A stretch of 64,000 nt of DNA from Paenarthrobacter aurescens TC1. Lineage in GTDB: Bacteria; Actinomycetota; Actinomycetes; Actinomycetales; Micrococcaceae. Shown piece after piece: positions 62,298-64,000 of this stretch. The stretch is from NCBI GenBank assembly GCA_000014925.1, contig CP000474.1:186001-250000 (forward strand), written 5' to 3'. Made by a program: the position numbers and the translations under genes. The notes beneath the pieces were generated by a model. That model saw nothing but the letters and a program-made list of their open reading frames with translations, was not told where the DNA came from and made no database searches. Numbering within the stretch: the first letter of the stretch is position 1; each line of letters begins with the position of its first letter.

Positions 62298-63322
62298 GTT
62301 CAAGGACCGCCCCGTTGACCACTCCGCGCCCCAAGATCGCAGATGTGGCCGCAGCTGCGGGCGTTTCCGTGCCTACCGTTTCCAAGGTGCTGAATGGGCG
62401 TTCGCATGTTTCGGAGTCAACACGCGCCCGCGTCCAGCAGGCCTTGGAGGAGCTCGACTACACCAAGCGAAACTCGCCCAGCGAACCTGGGCTGCTTCAA
62501 CTGGTAGTGAACAACTTTGATTCTCCGTGGGTCCTGGAAACAATGGAAGGCGTGGAAGCTGCGGCCACACGCCTTGGCTACACCGTGGCCTACACGCGAG
62601 CCGTGAATGCCACCGCGGAGAACTGGCAGAAACTGCGGGAGCCCTCCGGCAACCGCCTCGACGGTGTGATGTTGTTGGCTCCGCGGCAGGGCTCACCGTT
62701 GGTGGAGCTGGCGCGGACGCTGAACATTCCCGCCGTCGCCATCGACCCCGAAGGCTCCCAGGGCCTGCAGATACCCAGCGTCAGCCCGGCGTCGTTCTCG
62801 GGAGCACTGCGTGCGGTGTCCCATCTCCTGGAACTGGGCCATGAGCGCATTGGCATCATTACCGGCCGCGTCCACAGCCCGGGTCACGGACGCGCCCGTT
62901 ACGCCGCCTACGCGGCTGCCCTTCACGAAGCCGGGTTGCCGGTACTTCCCGAGTTCGTGCGCGACGGCGATTTCAGCATCGAGTCCGGGCTTCGCCTGGG
63001 CGGGGAGCTCCTGGACCTGCCGGAGCGGCCCACAGCGATTTTCACGGGCAGCGACCTGCAGGCCCTCGGCGTGATGAACGCCGCCGGGCAGCGGTCCCTG
63101 AAAATCCCCGGCGACCTCAGCATTGTGGGCTTCGACGACATCGCCCAGGCAGCCCTCACGTCACCGCCGCTCACCACGGTCCGCCAGCCGCTCGCGCAGT
63201 TGGCGTCGATGGCCGTGGGAATGCTCACGGAGCAAATCGAACAGCAGGGACTCGCTACTTCAGCAGCCCTTGAAGTCGCCACGGAGCTGGTGGTGCGAGG
63301 AAGCACGGCCCCACCCAAGTAG
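62294..63322 (+). CDS. LacI family transcriptional regulator of the pectin/oligosaccharide locus
   Basis: A 342-residue repressor: helix-turn-helix (about 14-60, PKIADVAAAAGVSVPTVSKVLNG) and sugar-sensing domain (about 70-340). It is translated from an ATG overlapping the GH43 stop (ATGA), so the regulator is part of the operon it probably controls. The AGAAACTTT sites in the 59532-59847 spacer are likely targets. The inducer is probably an oligosaccharide released by the secreted pectinases. Confidence 0.93.
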   Translation: MSSRTAPLTTPRPKIADVAAAAGVSVPTVSKVLNGRSHVSESTRARVQQALEELDYTKRNSPSEPGLLQLVVNNFDSPWVLETMEGVEAAATRLGYTVAYTRAVNATAENWQKLREPSGNRLDGVMLLAPRQGSPLVELARTLNIPAVAIDPEGSQGLQIPSVSPASFSGALRAVSHLLELGHERIGIITGRVHSPGHGRARYAAYAAALHEAGLPVLPEFVRDGDFSIESGLRLGGELLDLPERPTAIFTGSDLQALGVMNAAGQRSLKIPGDLSIVGFDDIAQAALTSPPLTTVRQPLAQLASMAVGMLTEQIEQQGLATSAALEVATELVVRGSTAPPK

Positions 63323-63351
63323 CGCCGTGCTCCCCTCTTGATGGCCAGAAA

Positions 63352-63397
63352 CTTAGTGGCCTGGAACTTAGTGGCCTGGAACTTAGTGGCCTTGGAA
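63352..63397. repeat. Three tandem 15-bp repeats spanning a stop codon
   Basis: The unit CTTAGTGGCCTGGAA occurs at 63352, 63367 and 63382 (last copy one base longer). Because the period is 15 and the copies include TAA on the minus strand, three in-frame stops follow each other at the end of the thiamine-diphosphate enzyme gene. Confidence 0.85.
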
Positions 63398-64000
63398 CGC
63401 TTCGGCCAGCCACCACGAGCCGCCGTCGGAGGCGATCTTCGCGTCGATGACCAGCGGACGGGTTTGGGTACCGGCTTCGTAGGCGGCGATCCAGGGGCGT
63501 ACGGCGTCGAGGTCGCCCACGGACCGGACGGTGACGCCTTCGGCGCCGAAACCGCGGGCGATGGCGGCGATGTCGGTATCGGGGAACACAACGCTGGAAA
63601 GCTCTGCTTCTGTGTGCTCCGAAGCGAAGTGGTGGACTTCCGCGCCGTAGGCTGCGTCGTTGTAGACGATGCACACCAGCGGGAGTTTCAGCCTCGCGGC
63701 GGTCTCCAATTCGCTGATTCCCATGAGGAACCCGCCATCACCTGCCCCCAAAACCGGCAAGCGCTGAGGCTGAGCCACGGCAGCACCAATCGCGGTGTAC
63801 AGTCCGAGCCCGATGGCTTGGAAGGCTTGGGTGAAGCAGAATCCGTACTCGTCCGGCACGGCAAGGTATTGGCTGGGGTAGCCCATGAAGTTGCCCGAAT
63901 CGACGGCCACGATCCTTTCGGCCGGGAGCAGGGTGTCGAGTTCGCGGGTGAGGACGCGTGGGTCGATGGCTGTGGCGGTGGATAGGTCTTCGGTTTCGAC
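63383..64000 (-). CDS. Thiamine diphosphate-dependent enzyme, acetolactate synthase-like (partial, N-terminus beyond edge)
   Basis: The last 205 residues of a ThDP-dependent enzyme (acetolactate synthase/benzoylformate decarboxylase type). The C-terminal cofactor motif GDG...N is present as GAGDGGFLMGISELETA followed by VCIVYND, and the pyrimidine-facing DSGNFMGYPSQYL-like start of the domain is visible. The reading frame is open to the right edge. Product and substrate cannot be settled without the N-terminal half. The stop codon is embedded in a tandem repeat. Confidence 0.88.
   Translation of the reverse strand, partial: VETEDLSTATAIDPRVLTRELDTLLPAERIVAVDSGNFMGYPSQYLAVPDEYGFCFTQAFQAIGLGLYTAIGAAVAQPQRLPVLGAGDGGFLMGISELETAARLKLPLVCIVYNDAAYGAEVHHFASEHTEAELSSVVFPDTDIAAIARGFGAEGVTVRSVGDLDAVRPWIAAYEAGTQTRPLVIDAKIASDGGSWWLAEAFQGH

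Overview
The window is a chromosomal stretch of a high-GC actinobacterium, most likely of the Arthrobacter/Paenarthrobacter group (Micrococcaceae). This is inferred from the GC-rich codon usage, the linked mutY, disA and radA, the GAF-ANTAR regulators, several leaderless-type starts, an actinobacterial-style PHO box and the broad catabolic gene content. No phage, CRISPR array, transposase or integrase was seen. Genes are dense, with many 4-bp ATGA/GTGA couplings.

Region 1 (1-15.7 kb) holds genome maintenance and nitrogen genes. mutY (partial), a membrane-anchored hypothetical and disA are followed by a five-gene minus-strand operon: APC permease, two DUF1989 proteins, a biotin-dependent urea/guanidine carboxylase and allophanate hydrolase. 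A divergent TetR gene lies upstream. The operon fits guanidine rather than urea breakdown, because a complete urease is also present in the window. A Pr6Pr membrane protein, radA and a FUSC-family exporter follow.

Region 2 (15.7-22.7 kb) is phosphate uptake: a PHO box and pstSCAB on the plus strand, then the low-affinity PiT transporter with its DUF47 partner on the minus strand, separated by a strong hairpin terminator. A lipoprotein gene follows.

Region 3 (22.9-31.4 kb) has tRNA-Lys(UUU), a GH51 arabinofuranosidase with a LacI-type operator, a run of three GAF-ANTAR regulators interleaved with two related small proteins, a LacI regulator and a D-threonine aldolase/D-serine dehydratase-like enzyme.

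Region 4 (31.5-38.8 kb) has a flavin reductase behind a MerR/SoxR-type promoter, then ureABCEFGD plus a NiCoT nickel transporter. Two related structured inverted repeats sit before ureF and ureD, the two genes whose strand composition differs sharply from the rest of the operon.

Region 5 (38.8-52.8 kb) has a serine hydrolase, an ECF sigma factor with a membrane partner, a secreted alpha-amylase, two coupled small genes, a minus-strand group of three aldo/keto reductases, an epimerase and a lactonase near an MmyB-like regulator, a dodecin, an SDR and a universal stress protein.

Region 6 (52.8-63.3 kb) is a pectin/plant-polysaccharide locus. It encodes a pectate lyase with a truncated esterase tail, a pectate lyase-pectin methylesterase fusion, two ABC permeases and a solute-binding protein gene broken by one in-frame TAG. 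Divergent to these are a DUF6807 protein, a GH43 enzyme and a LacI regulator. The window ends in a thiamine-diphosphate enzyme cut by the edge.

The most unusual material is the GAF-ANTAR/small-protein array, the two structured repeats in the urease operon, and a family of interspersed palindromes at gene ends.
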